A DNA stretch of 64,000 nucleotides from Phoronis australis (taxonomy: Eukaryota; Phoronida; Phoronidae). This document shows positions 44,058 to 56,204 of this stretch, piece by piece. The notes beneath the pieces are model-generated. The model worked only from the letters and a program-made list of their open reading frames with translations, did no database searches and was not told where the DNA came from. The stretch covers positions 62,001-126,000 of the forward strand of contig NMRA01000134.1 in the NCBI GenBank assembly GCA_002633005.1. Direction: 5' to 3'. The position numbers and the translations under genes were made by a program. Within the stretch, counting starts at the first letter, position 1. Every line of letters begins with the position of its first letter.

Positions 44058-44985
44058 TAGATGTCACTAGAAACAGTCTTGTTAGTGCTGATGGCTTTTG
44101 TGTTCCTTTGTACTAGCAATCATTGGTGTTGTTATTTCAAAAATGGCAATAGTAATCATTAAGTGGCTAACTAAATAGAAAAAACTTGCATTCAAGTGCA
44201 TATTTGTGAACAGTTGAAATTTTCCGTGAAAGCTTTGATATCCTAAATCAAAAGGTTTGCCCTTAGTTACAGAAATTTTACCATAGTTGCCCCCAAGTGC
44301 TACGTGCAATCCATGACAAGAAGAAAATGCGTGTGTAAAATTAGAGAACGATCTCAAGGTGGCAGTGAATTATTTAAGCAAATACAAATATTTTAGAAGC
44401 AATACACAGAATGGAGAGTCCCATTTTAGGTGCACTTCTTGCACAGTCTACTTTGTGTAGTGTTTTAAACAAGTTTCGTTCACTAGGTAACAACACCTAG
44501 ACTTTGTGCAATGTCAAGACGCGAGCTGTAGAAGCCATCTCCTCTTTTCTATCACCATACGAGATTCTCTTACAAACACAGATCATATAGTTGACATCTC
44601 TTTGTGTAAGAGGTGTCTTTTAAACATGAGATTGTTTATTTCCTCTTTGAGCAGGATTACTGTGTTTCCACAAGTTATTGTATGTTTGGTGCCAAACTAT
44701 TATTATACATTTTGTCTTGAAATTATGTACTCATTACATGCTGAATCAGAAATACTGGAGTCTTGCGTAAAGGCTGTATTACCAGTGATAGTATTCTTCA
44801 CAGACTAAGGAGATTTTTGGAGCATGTCAATTGAAGTTCTGTGTTAAAGAACCTGTGGTTCAACTGCCTGTGTTAGATGTTCAAATGGTGAATTAATGTG
44901 GTCTATTTTGACATGTAAAATAGTATTTATTATTAGTTGAACTTAGTTCTAGCACCCGTAAAGGTGTGTATTATTAGAGGGCAAC

Positions 44986-45079
44986 AGTCGGATATAACAT
45001 GGCCACATTTTGAGAACCATGTTTCATGCCCCTTATTTAGTGGAGAAACGTGGTTCCCAAAATGCAGTTATATCCGACT
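44986..45079 (+). repeat. Imperfect hairpin in the ABTB2-like 3' UTR
   Basis: Left arm starts AGTCGGATATAAC; the right arm ends with its exact complement (GTTATATCCGACT). Pairing resumes after a bulge with CATTTTG..GAACCA..GTTTC, giving a stem of about 35 bp and a loop of about 10-15 nt. It could be a small MITE or a structured RNA; I cannot tell which. Confidence 0.75.
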
Positions 45080-45217
45080 ATTAAGAGTTAGTGCATACAG
45101 ATAGTTACAGATATGAGAATGTACATCTATAGATATAAGGATGTAGATTAAGAATTTATCAGAAGTACTTTTGTATCAGTATTTATTGTTTTATATGATA
45201 AAGCATATTTTGCATTA

Positions 45218-45223
45218 AATAAA
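45218..45223 (+). terminator. ABTB2: Poly(A) signal AATAAA of the ABTB2-like gene
   Basis: Canonical hexamer in plus orientation about 1.16 kb after the stop codon, with GT-rich sequence 15-30 bp downstream. No other gene on this strand nearby needs it. Confidence 0.6.
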
Positions 45224-47599
45224 AACATGAAATTTACATGGTGTTGTCTCTGAAGGACATTACAGTGTTTTCCCGTTGATCCCAACTTGTTCAATTATGT
45301 AGCCCAACAACAAGTTGGGAAGATGACCCCTGTAGCCAATATCTTACAAGACTGATTAACTCCATTCTGGCATTTGTGGTGGAAGGGCCAGCTCTCTTTA
45401 GTTCGATAATTGCTCTAATCTCAAATAAGATCATATCTAGCCTGACTGGGCTGTGCTGTTAAAAATAAAAGTTAAGTTATAACATATTTGAACATAAACC
45501 GATAGCATTTCTGAATTCCTCGTCAAATGCTCATCATGTTTAGTTTCTGAATTGCCAAATAGCCCAACTACAACCGAAATTGTGACAACCTATTCTTTCC
45601 GAACGTGTGCCAATTCGCTCTGGGTTTGACTGTGTTCACACGTGGTCTGTAATAAGCCTGGTAGATAATTGGCCTGCCTGCTGTCATACCACAGAAAGGA
45701 CTGTGCTTGGCAGTTAACGAAGGAGCTAGATGTTATCACACGCTCACAACCTTCTACATCTGGTAAAGTCACTGAACAGGAGAACACCGTAATGATCTGA
45801 AGTTATCTTGAATACATAAACCAGACAAGACAACGACCAAGACCTTGAGACTTGACAATCAAGTATACATTGTACCCACTCCACACAACTTCGCATTCAT
45901 TTAATATCTTGCAGTTTAGACAAAGGAGACTTTACAAATCCATCTAATTTTGAAAACAAAATAACAGCTTGTTACATGATTAATACTGCTCAACAGCTGA
46001 CGATTGATTCTCTAGGAATAAACTTTGGCATGTCTTCAAAGTACTAACTCGGTGTTTATGTAGTAAAGCAACAATTTTTATTGGACGTTTCTGACCAGGG
46101 CCTTATTTTTAAGACTCTTGATCCCAGTTCAAATCTGTAAGTTCAGTTGATACATGACATATAGTTGGTCAATAACTTGATGAATGGCTCAACTTGATTC
46201 ACTTAACAACAAACGCTGGGCTCATTGGCAAAAAATTTTTAATGAATCCCCTTACAAATGTCTTCGCTGGTTGACCCAGCAGAGTGAACAATTCTCACTG
46301 AACAAAAATTCAAACTGTGTGAATTCCTTGTGTTTTTGTATCCTAATTTCCTTTCTGTTAATTCTCTACAACATGCTACAAATAATTGAAGTAAAATCCA
46401 CCAATTTCAGACAAAAATAATAGCCAAAAAGTGTCTATTTTTCGAAGGCTTGTTGTGAAGGTACACAATTGTTCAAAATATTGTCTGTGGTGCAGATATT
46501 GAACATGAAAACAGTGTTAGTTTGGTTGTACACCTGTTTTTGGCAAAAAATTGTCCGCCACATTTAATTGTGTCCCAATTTGGTGAGAGTTTACTTAGCA
46601 CTAAGCACTATTCCAATCATTTGTCTTCAACTTCGGCTTTTCAAACATGGCTTCAAGCCTATCTTGAACACTTGTAAATTTGGTTCCTACCATATGTTAA
46701 GAGCATCGCTCTGAGCCCACTAGTTCCATAAATTGCCAAATGCAATGAACTGTTAAGTGTATTGGTTTGCTTTTGTCCATGTCACCACAAGAATCACCTT
46801 TTAATTCAAACAGCTGCGAATAACACCCGCACACAATAGTCAGACCCCCATTTAATACAACTGTTATTGGCCTTTTTTGTTTGTGCTGGGATCTCGCAAT
46901 GACACAGCATGGCACGAAAAGTCAACTTCATCTATTACTCGAAGGGTCAACATTTAGTGAGTGGATAAACTCGCGTTTTCTTCTTTTGCTAAGGCTTTGC
47001 TAGGACTATCTGGTTAGCACAATACATCTACAATAACACAATTCTGTTGAAGTTAGGCTTTAAAATTTCCAAACATGGTACAAAACATGGCAAACATGGT
47101 GCAGAGTCATGTTTGAATACGTGTAGAAAGAACACTGATGAATCGAGTCCATCAAGTATGTAATGTGCACCTGTGATGATACCAGTTGTACAGCATGTAT
47201 TCAAATAGTAATCCAGCACAAATGTCATCAATTGTTTTAAAATGCATTGCTTGGCAGCTGGTCTGACTCCTAACCTGCTGACCTTCCCTATTATACTTGG
47301 TGAGGACTGATCTGTTGGTTTCCAACAGCATTCCACTATTTAAATGCACGATTCGTCTCCAAACTCTCCATGTAGGCTTGTGTATTCTTTCAAAGGCACT
47401 TCATTGCACAGCTGCTCAAATCCAGTTCAGGCCAACCAACAGCATTTTGTGAGCCATTCACCAGTGTAACAGTAAAAACATATCTCAGCTCTCTTCCATC
47501 AACCTGTTTAACATGTCCATGTTGTGCTTGTTATTCTCAATAAAGCCAGCCTCGCCAAGTGGTGATAGCTGTAATGGAGAAATCACAAACAACTTCTGA

Positions 47600-48010
47600 G
47601 AGGATCACCTTGGGCCATACACATCATCGAGACACATAAATATGCCCTCAGTTACTCTCGGAAGGAACATATCTGTCAATTTTTGCAATGATCCTTCAAG
47701 TAGTTTGACAAATAGAGAGGCGAACTTCAAAAAACAGATTTAAAAATAATAAACATGGCCACTAGGTGGTGCAAAATATGTCAAACTGTAGGAAAATACG
47801 AAAGCCGTTGTCAATTAAAATCCATCATGGAACATTGAAGATGCAGAGATAAACGTAAAAAATACATTGCCAATAGGGGGCACAGTAGCAGCCCAATCAC
47901 TCCAAAACTTGTTGTTTTCGGTGGTCAGCTTCAAATCTCATTAAGATCCTGCAAGGGGTTTAGGACATACAGCAGTGTACGTCGGACGAACAGACATCCA
48001 GACAGAGGTG
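47600..48010. repeat. Degenerate dispersed repeat array
   Basis: Contains GGAACATATNTGTCAAT.., TTTGACAAATAGAGAGG, GGCCACTAGGTGGTGCAAAA, ATATGTCAAACT and a GGACATACAGCAG..GACAGA tail. The same words recur at 48700-49560 and 53280-54200, so this is one interspersed family. Confidence 0.7.
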
Positions 48011-48699
48011 ACGGCAATAAGTGGAAGCATAAAAATGTTAAAACAAAAATACGTAATTTCTGTAGTTACAACTTTTCTTTACATAATGTAAGGCTGAGCC
48101 TGTCAGAACTATATTAGTGTGGTTACCACATGACCAGAGTGGCCATTACAGTTAGCTGTGTACACTAGTTCTGTGTGATTACATACAGTTTCGTAACAGA
48201 ACAATTAAACGTGACAGAAATTACAAATTTCACATACATATTTGAAAGTCCTTGTCCACACTGTGGAGGGTTTATCAAATAAAATCCTGGAATCATGCCA
48301 GTAGTTCAAAATGTCCTGATTACTTGTTTACTTATGTAAACATTACCAATCTCCCAAAAGTCTAACTCATTGCACTGGTTTACAAACTCAATGCAAAAAA
48401 GCCAAACTCAGGACCAAATTCAAACTCTTTAATGCAATTAGTCAACACAAGTTGTGGGGGACACTCACATAACTAAAAATCGGATTTGCACTTTAACTAC
48501 TGAACACAAGAGGCACATATGTTGAAATTTTCATTTTGCACGTTAACCAAGAAAGACCAAAAACACATTGGAAGTCAGATCCCTCTGAACAACGTGGTCA
48601 CTCGTAATCATCTCTGTACAAATACACCTCCCAAATTTAGCAAAAATCCTGCAGCAGTTTTAGATGTCCAACCACAGATGCAAAGAAAACAAAACTGTC

Positions 48700-49560
48700 A
48701 TTAGGAGGTGCCACAGAAGTTGGCGCTGTCCTGAAATCGTCGTCAGTCATCTTCTTTCTAATAGGAACATATGCCAATTTTCACAATCATCCTAAAAATG
48801 GTTTGGCCAACAGAGAGGAGGATGTCAAAAACACTAAAATGAAAAACAACCACTACGTGGCATGCACCATGTCAAACTCATCTCAGAATGGAAAGATGTC
48901 ATCCCCTCTTTAATAGAAACTTATTTGCCAAATTTCATAAAAATCCATCAAAGAATTCCAAAGATAGAGGAAAACCAAAAAAATTACCAGTAGGTGGTAC
49001 AGCAGTAGTTGGGACTCCTCAGAAAGTCGTAATCACCTGTTGTCACCTTCATATAAAAACACTTGCCAAATTTGACAAAGATCCTGCTGAGGTTTTAAGA
49101 GACACAGCCATCGATACAAAGAGCCAACCGAAAATCATCTCCAGATGTCCTCTTCCCAGTAGGAACACATATATAAATTTTCAGAATCATCTGGATGGCA
49201 AAAATCAAGACTTGAAAACAGTAAAAATGGCCACTAGGTTGAGCAAAATATGTCAAATCCATTTGAAAACGTAAAGGTGGCATCATCTTCCTAATAGACA
49301 CCTATTTGCCAAATTTCATCAAAATCTGTTGAGGAACACAAAGGCAAATGTAAACGACTGAAATTGTCACTAGGGGGACACACCTTTATCCGTATCCATC
49401 CGGAAATTTATTCATGCCCTCCTCCCTGAAAGGAACATATATTTGCAAAATTTCATGAACATACATCAAGGGGTTTTGGCGATACAGCAGCGGAAGCCAG
49501 ACGGATGGACGGACGAACAGCGATGACTGCATGTAAATATGAGGTCCACAACAAAGTAAA
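48700..49560. repeat. Degenerate dispersed repeat array
   Basis: Four to six irregular units of roughly 115-140 bp with CCACTAGGTGG-like, ATGTCAAACTCAT, TAGRAACANNTATTTGCC and AAATTTCATNAAAATCC words. It ends in a GGATGGACGGACGAACAG tail. Confidence 0.7.
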
Positions 49561-49664
49561 CTAGGGAATAGATTAATAAACACATTTGAATTTGTTGGTG
49601 AACTTTCTAAGACACTAATTTACCTGGATAATGACAAAAGGACAGAGAGGGAAAGATTGCTTAC

Positions 49665-49775
49665 CTTAAATATGACTTTACTCCTAACCAACCCGTACGG
49701 GACTGGGCCATACGACCTGGAGTCAGTAGAATTATAGGTGTTATCCCCCTCTAGCCAGACATGGCCTCTGGGGAT
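49665..49775 (-). CDS. IMMP1L: IMMP1L exon with GHVWLEGDN box
   Basis: 111 bp, 37 codons, acceptor TTATTTGTAG, donor GTAAGC, phase 0 to 0. It encodes [12 protein letters not shown] and [16 protein letters not shown], the conserved boxes D/E of S26 peptidases. A further exon should supply the C-terminus. Confidence 0.95.
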
Positions 49776-52700
49776 CTACAAATAAATTTATGTATTGTTA
49801 TGAACAGTAGCTCTTTCCGTCCTCTGCCTGTAACAGGTGACACCTACCATTGTCAAAAAGCTGTGTACAAAAACAGGGCTCAACATAAGTGAGTAAACAC
49901 TCTAACATACGAGTTAGTATGGTACTGAGCAGATGTTTGGCATTTTTTTTGGTCGCTCCTTCTTTATGAGCCCAAATCCAGAAATACGAGTGCAAAATAT
50001 GATGTCACTCATAATTTTCAAGCGTACATTTTCGTGTATGTCAAGCAACACCTGGTAGTCCATTTATTGCTACTTATATATACAATCATGTAGGAGGACC
50101 CACTCCTACAAACTCACAATTCTCATTTTGTGGCAAAAGTAGTAACAGAAAATAAATAGCGAGTGCTTAAAAATAAATGCAGGCGGTCTGGTACACGTTA
50201 TAACAGACATGCGCATGGCGCTCAGGTGGGCCCACTTATCACATGGAACCATTTCTTCAGCTTTAATAATACAAAGTTAAAACCTAGTTGAGGAGCTAGA
50301 GATCTGAGTGAAGGACATGGATACTTATCCCACAAGGCCAAACTGCATCCTCTAGCACATGTTGGCTATAATCTACCGTACATACTGTTTACAATACACA
50401 CAGGACATCTCCAAAGGTTTCATTTTAACTCAAGACATGATTTATGACAACAAAACACACCAGTATGCTGGACAATAAAGAGCCAATCACACAAGCATTA
50501 GAGCCAAAATGCACAGACAAAAAGGTCAGAGTTGTAACTTAGATGATGTACTATGCTGTTCAAAGAGAGGCAGAGTGTAGCGGGTATGGGCTCTACTGTC
50601 AATACATTTTATATCAGAAACTGATTTCTATGGTGATGGATGAATTATCACTTTTTAAAGAAAACATTTAAAACATGTTTTACGCTATTGAGTAAAATGC
50701 TTTTCCATCTCCGTTTTAGGCAGAACAGAAAATGTGCATAAGACAGACACACAACTGTACTTTGTGTATTTTTTACGTCTGAAGAGGTGCGCTAATAAAT
50801 GGTTAGAACAGCGAGCATCAGGAGCATATATTGATAACAAGTAAAATATTACTTGAATATCTTACCAATCAGTAGCGGGAAATGCTTGTTACACTGATTG
50901 GTGGCAGTTGATAGAGCCTTCATTTTGTGCTATGTATGCATCTTTTACAAAAAAAAACAAAAAAATAAAACGTCACTCGTCTGCCCTTTTGTGCCCTAAA
51001 TTGGTGAAATTTGACCATGGCACAATGAAAGTGTCGTTAACTTTGTACATTGAGAGCCTAGAAGTTAACATAATAAGAAACCTTGCAACATACGGCAAAT
51101 CATGCAAATGTCCCCAATAATTTGTACAATTTTTAAATTGGATTCAGTTATTAGAACAAAAAAGAAAATACTAACAAACGTATACGTCTTGTAGAGTGCA
51201 GTGGGATCGTCGCATATTCTGTCCCCTTCCACACCCAAAACTCTTTTGCAGATAAAGAAGCGGGGGTTGGACGGGGACTTGGCTATCACAATGTCGCCTC
51301 TAGAAAGGAACAGTGAACAGGTGAAAGCAAACAAAACAGATAGACAAACAAACAAGCACATACTTTCAAATCAACTCTCGATTTTCTGGTTTCCAAATTA
51401 AAAATTAGATCTATGAATTTACATGGTTCAAGTTTTTTTGTGATATCTATTTTGACAATGCTTCAACCAATTATAAACTGACTTTCTGTCAAAAATGTTT
51501 ACGCTGACCACTTGCTGTTATAGCAGGCAAAAACCCACTTACAGTAAAATCTCACCAATTTCAGAAAAAAATTATTGCCGAAATTGCCTTTTTCATTTTC
51601 GATCAACGTACATTTCGAATTGCCGAGTTCCTTCCATTTTTTCGGCAGATTTTTTAAATACTTCACCCAGGCTGTTCATGTGGCGGATTACATCCTATAT
51701 GAAAAAGAGGCAGTTGACAATAGAAATAGTTGAGTCATTCACAAATTACGTCACTGAACTGACAAGAACTTAAGCAGAACGATTGTGTTAATACTAACTT
51801 TTGTATTCTGTTACTAAACACACTAATATGATCAGTAAGAAGTATATCCCTGGACTTGATGGTTGGCTCCATGGAAGGTCCTGAACACTGCAAAGAAAAA
51901 AATTCAATAAACCCTGTGTTGCACATATTTACCACTTGGAGGCGTTAGTGTGATAGCAGTAATCATGGACAAAATGTCTACACTAAAAATCTAACAGAAC
52001 AGACATAAATGAAAACCTATTGTTATAATGTAAACAAAATACTGAATTAAAGAATGTTGTACATTGTGACTAAATTTCAAACATAAAAAGCAAGTTCATT
52101 GCAAAATCAGTCACCTGAGCTGAGTATCCAATCTCTGTGCCCCAAAATTCAACTTAAAAACTGCATGGCACCATGATGGCATGTTTAGAGTAAACTCTAG
52201 CAATGCGACATGATTGGTTAAGCTTTGAGTCTGAGCTTTAGTAGAGTCTTTATTTCAGAAAATAGAAGATGCTCTGCACTTACCAAAAAGCAACAGATCA
52301 ATTGTAACATAGGGTGGCCACAGGGTTCTTGTTACAGCATTGTATATAGTATAGATACAAAAGATGATCATTATTTTTAAACATTCCTCAAGATGATGGA
52401 AAGCAAGTTTTTCAAAAATTGTCTGAGGAGTCCTCTAATGAAGCGATATCTGCAGAATTATTTCACAGTCATCAAGCAAGTGAATGTCTAACGATTGTAA
52501 CTGTCACTACAAGTTGTAACACTAATCGTATCTGCTTGATATGAATTAATAATAGTCTTGACATCACTCTGATCATTTACAGCATCATTTATAGAAAACC
52601 TTTTTTGATCGTTTAGTGATGAGAAATCATATAAATCATTAGAATTGTTCTAAAACCCCTCAACCCCCACACCACACGACCCACAATCCCTCGACCAACA

Positions 52701-54484
52701 ACCCCAAAACCTACGACTCACAACCCCCTCGATCCATGACCTGTGGCAATAGATAAAATAATAATAAATTTACTGTTTCTGCACCCATTTCATCCGTGTT
52801 CTGCAGCGCTTCGTCATTTTTGAAAACTAATGCCAAGGTCATTGCCTGGTTCCCGACTCTACTCAATTGCTGTGAATTGTGGGATTACCAGGCAGTACTG
52901 AATATCAGGTCACTAAGCGAATGCGAGGAAGAAAGGGGATAAAATGATTATGTTTCACAATGGAAAAAGTCACCAAATTTAAATTCTTGTTTTTCCCCCT
53001 CCTTTCACAAACATTGACACTACCCATGTAACCTAAGTATTGCCTATTCATTTTGACTACCGATTTTTGCATAGCGATGAAGTTTTCCCGTTAGGATTAA
53101 GTGTGTGGCGATCAATTTGGGCAAAGATTACGAGGGACGGGGCCAAAAAGGAGCGTGGTGGGCCACCCAGATTTTTACGCGCAGAGGAAACACTGCATGT
53201 CAAAAGCGTATGGTTAGGATCAACTAAAATTCCGTGTCTGTATCTACAACAGAAACACCAGTAATGTTCATAAATATCATGTGGTAGGCGTTAAGGCAGA
53301 AAGACCAGGATGACAAAAATATAATCACCACTAGGGGCACAGAGATTTCTCTAAACAGTGACAAGTGCTATCCAATTTCTAGTACAAACATGCCAAGTTC
53401 AAAACTACTTCTTCAATGCAAAAAATTGCCACAAGGGGCCCTCTTGGAAAGCAGTGCTATCACTGAAGAGGCCATCCTCATTTTAAATATCACAGTAAAT
53501 AAATAAATAAATAAAGTATTCACTTGATCCGTCCAAAATTAAGTAAGTGCCGTTCAATACTTGATATGGGCAGACATGCAAAATGTAATGAAGCTCCATC
53601 ACAGGACTCAGTAGATACTGAAGCAGACGCAAAGAAAACTACTATTGCCACAAGGGGATGCCACAGTGGTCAAAGCCATTTAAAATCAATGTCATTTCTG
53701 GTCTCCTTAATACGAACACTTATGCCAAAAAATTTGAAGATCCACCAAGGAACTTGATAGATACTGAAGGAGGCGCAAAACAAAATAAAACTGCCACAAC
53801 CAGCACTAGGGTAGACATAGACTGTCTAAAATTCAACAGCAGCCATGTTCTTCTCAATAGGACCCCATCACACTTAAAGTTCATAAACATTTCATTAAAT
53901 AACTTGGTATATATTAAAGCAGAAGCAAAGAAATCTAAAATTGGCACAAGGGTTTCAAAGTAGTCAAATATGTCAAAAAATCGACATCAACCATGTTCCC
54001 AACACTAGAAACACATGCCACTCTTCATGATGAGATTGTTGAAGTGGTTTGCTAGAAAAAGGGGACGCCACAGGCAACTGGGAGGCACAGAATAAGTCAA
54101 ACCCTCCTGCTCCTGAAGCAAGGCCTGTGCTATCATATCCAATTCCATGATAAAAACCGACATAAAACCTAAATTGTCACTTGGGGCAGACATAACATAA
54201 AATTTGACATTGTCGATTTTGGTGGGGGAGATGAGGCAAACATCTAGTAGTGAGTTGACAACATACACAGATACAAATGTAGGCAATTAAAGCACTTATT
54301 TTAATAAAATGTAAGAATTATTAAATACGTAGTAATTGATTAACTAAGCAAACCTACCAGAACAAAATCACCAACATACTCTAATGTGCAGTGTGCCATG
54401 CAGCCATACTGGACTAGATACCCAAGGGTACCGAGCACTTTGAACATCAGCTTTTTCATGGTATTAGTACAGCATTTGACATTC
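49665..54484 (-). CDS. IMMP1L: Mitochondrial inner membrane peptidase subunit 1 (IMMP1L), last exon missing
   Basis: Minus-strand gene with coding exons 54459-54358, 51887-51799, 51299-51176 and 49775-49665; all phases agree (0, 2, 0). These give 142 residues; human IMMP1L is 166, so about 20-24 C-terminal residues are missing. S26-type peptidase, the catalytic half of the IMP complex that removes intermembrane-space sorting signals. Visible motifs: a hydrophobic N-terminal segment ([13 protein letters not shown]), GPSMEPT with nucleophile Ser39, [22 protein letters not shown] with general-base Lys82, and GHVWLEGDN and [14 protein letters not shown]. The Ser-Lys spacing is normal. The gene is tail to tail with the ABTB2-like gene and head to head with the reticulocalbin. 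No W-P-containing final exon with a good acceptor was found between 45.2 and 49.66 kb. Reading through the last donor would add about 15 residues before a stop. Confidence 0.93.
50176..50345 (-). mobile_element. Second SINE copy, head partly deleted
   Basis: On the minus strand it reads TGGCCTTGTGGGATAAGT, then TAGCTCCTCAACTAGGTTTT, GTGGGCCCACC and CAGACCGCCTGCATTTATT, collinear with the SINE at 25548-25776. The B-box region is missing. No clear target-site duplication. Confidence 0.8.
51176..51299 (-). CDS. IMMP1L: IMMP1L exon with catalytic lysine
   Basis: 124 bp, acceptor CCTTTCTAG, phase 2 in. It encodes [12 protein letters not shown] and [12 protein letters not shown], where the Lys of CKR is the general base. 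The donor GTTAGT after 51176 is chosen because it joins in phase 0 to the next exon; other GTs nearby break the frame. Confidence 0.93.
51799..51887 (-). CDS. IMMP1L: IMMP1L exon with catalytic serine
   Basis: 89 bp, acceptor TTCTTTGCAG, donor GTTAGT, phase 0 in and 2 out. It encodes [20 protein letters not shown]; the Ser of SMEP is the S26 nucleophile. Confidence 0.95.
52660..52742. repeat. C-rich low-complexity tract
   Basis: Degenerate CAACCCCC/CGACCCACAA units within an IMMP1L intron. Confidence 0.7.
53280..54200. repeat. Degenerate dispersed repeat array
   Basis: Same family as 47600-49560, here with GCCACAAGGGG variants of the GCCACTAGG word, recurring every 110-290 bp, and AATAYKAACACNTATGCCAA. 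It lies in the first coding intron of IMMP1L. Confidence 0.6.
53493..53516. repeat. AAAT microsatellite
   Basis: About five copies of TAAA in a row inside an IMMP1L intron. Confidence 0.85.
54358..54484 (-). CDS. IMMP1L: IMMP1L exon with start codon
   Basis: Acceptor CTCCTTTTCAG upstream on the minus strand, then 25 nt of 5' UTR, ATG at 54459 and donor GTAGGT after 54358. It encodes 34 residues; [19 protein letters not shown] aligns with the human N-terminus and the start sits at the same relative position. The acceptor implies a further upstream 5' UTR exon. Confidence 0.92.
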
Positions 54485-55220
54485 CTGAAAAGGAGATGAT
54501 GTAGACAGAGTTAATAATTCTATGCAGTGTTATTTGGCCTCTATCATGAAGTTCTCTTTCAGTTGGACTTGTAGATCCACAATGTTTAAAGTAATATCAG
54601 CAAGAGAAATGCTAACTGGGTCTCAGATCTAACCACCGAAGCAGAAATGAATTACCAATACCGTGTTAATGCATGATTGATACCTCTGCAGTAAAAGCAT
54701 TATACGAGTACCGTAATATACCACTGCATCTTGTATGGGGTGTTATACCACGTGGGCAATCTTTGCCTAGACAGTGTGAACCATACCCACAGGATTTCTC
54801 ACCCTTGTCAATTAGCAGACATTGTAACAGTTTTTAACTTCAGGGCTTAGAATGACCAATGACAAAAAAGATGAAAATTTTCCAGTTGACGTATCATTCC
54901 ATAAATAAGCTTGTGTGATGGAACTAATATGTGTTGTAAAATTTCACTGAAATAAACGTTTTTTGCATGAACAAAGAAGAAATAATTATAAAAATGGGAC
55001 AAAACAAGGAAACTGGAAGTCAAATAAGAGGAAATCGAAACAAAAAAGAGGAAATCCTCTGAAAAGAGGAAAATTCCAAGCCCTGAAACTTGCTACAAGG
55101 TATTATCTTATTTCAAGATATTACAGTACAAAGTCACCAATTCGGACACAATATGACAGACTCGTAAAATTTATTTTCTCATTCTTTCATAAATTATAAT
55201 TAGTACAAGAATGTTGCTTT

Positions 55221-55472
55221 GCCATACATGCGCGCACCCATGGGGGCTCAAATGAGCCCCCTTATTTGGCGAAGTGGGCAAAAAGGTCCGCCTCTGAGAA
55301 ACAAAAAGTCCGAGAAAAAGAGACAAAAGTCCACTAAACAAGCACAAACGTGCAATTCATAGTGGTGCCCCCGTTTTTTTTAAGTAAATCCGCATTTTTG
55401 TTACCAAAAGGCCCACAACGTCAGGAAACTGAGCCCCCCCATATTGAAGGCAAGGTGCGCGCATGCCATATC
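55221..55472. repeat. Small inverted-repeat element, MITE-like
   Basis: ATGCGCGCACC near 55229 and its complement GGTGCGCGCAT near 55454, each with a GCCATA flank. GGGGGCTC lies inside on both ends, and the left end holds a perfect GGGGGCTCAAATGAGCCCCC hairpin (55242-55261). Confidence 0.65.
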
Positions 55473-56151
55473 CAGGTTCCCTATCATAACTACATAAAAA
55501 ATTGTGAGCATTCATAGCACTGTTGAAAACTGTTGAAAAATGATAACGGCAATTTCGGTAATTATTTTTGTCCAACACTGGCAAGTTTTTACAACATACA
55601 AGTGAAGTCATAACTGACATCTTAACAAGTCGAACCTGGGTTTTGCATTCTTTGATTTATACAAGGCTCAATGAGAAAAAGGGAGTTACACTGAGCACTA
55701 GTCGAATATAGCAGCCCGGCAATGGAGCTGCAAGGTTATCAAAATCAGGAACTGAGATTTTCTGGTTTACGGCGCGCATAACTGTCGAATGAAGGCCTCT
55801 CTAAATTGCTTGCTGATAGCTAAGCAATTGCCAACTGGCCAATTGGTTTGGATGCTGTACTCGCATGCCAGGTTCTATACCTACCAGTCGTAAACAGGTG
55901 AAATTTTTTACAATAGTGACTGCACGAAAAATGTGAGATTCACCAGTCAGCGATGCATAAGACACAAAAAGTGGATGGAAACCAGCCCTTCCACTCCCCC
56001 AAAAAGAAAAGCGGACTAACCGAGCAAGGCGCAAGTGTTCTCTTGAGGTTGAAATCCAGAACGCAACATTTCAACACCTAGAAAGGTCCTCATTTAAAAA
56101 CTCTCACAACTACACCAGCACCGTAGGGTTTGATTACGGACAGTACCACCA

Positions 56152-56184
56152 TCTCAGCTGGCCCAATTATAGGGCCAGTTGAGA
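56152..56184. repeat. Short hairpin
   Basis: TCTCAGCTGGCCC and GGGCCAGTTGAGA pair with one mismatch across a 7-nt loop. It lies next to the long inverted repeat. Confidence 0.85.
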
Positions 56185-56204
56185 CAGTGATATTGTCTAG
56201 TTTG

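Larger units (their letters stand above)
44058..45240 (+). other. ABTB2: 3' UTR of the ABTB2-like gene
   Basis: Non-coding stretch from the stop codon to a canonical AATAAA at 45218-45223, followed by a GT-rich segment (GGTGTTGTCTC) typical of a cleavage signal. It contains a long imperfect hairpin at 44986-45079. Cleavage is placed near 45240 by inference. Confidence 0.6.
45241..49664. other. Intergenic region between convergent genes
   Basis: Should contain the last IMMP1L exon and 3' UTR on the minus strand. I searched for a W-P-containing continuation and found none with a convincing acceptor. The rest is repeats (47600-48010, 48700-49560) and AT-rich DNA. Confidence 0.5.

Noticed and set aside
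44506-44808. 100-codon frame after the ABTB2-like stop codon
   Set aside because: Lies inside the inferred 3' UTR and has no recognisable domain.
45360-45420. Possible last IMMP1L exon on the minus strand (contains a Trp-Pro)
   Set aside because: No pyrimidine tract before the AG and the following residues do not resemble the family C-terminus.
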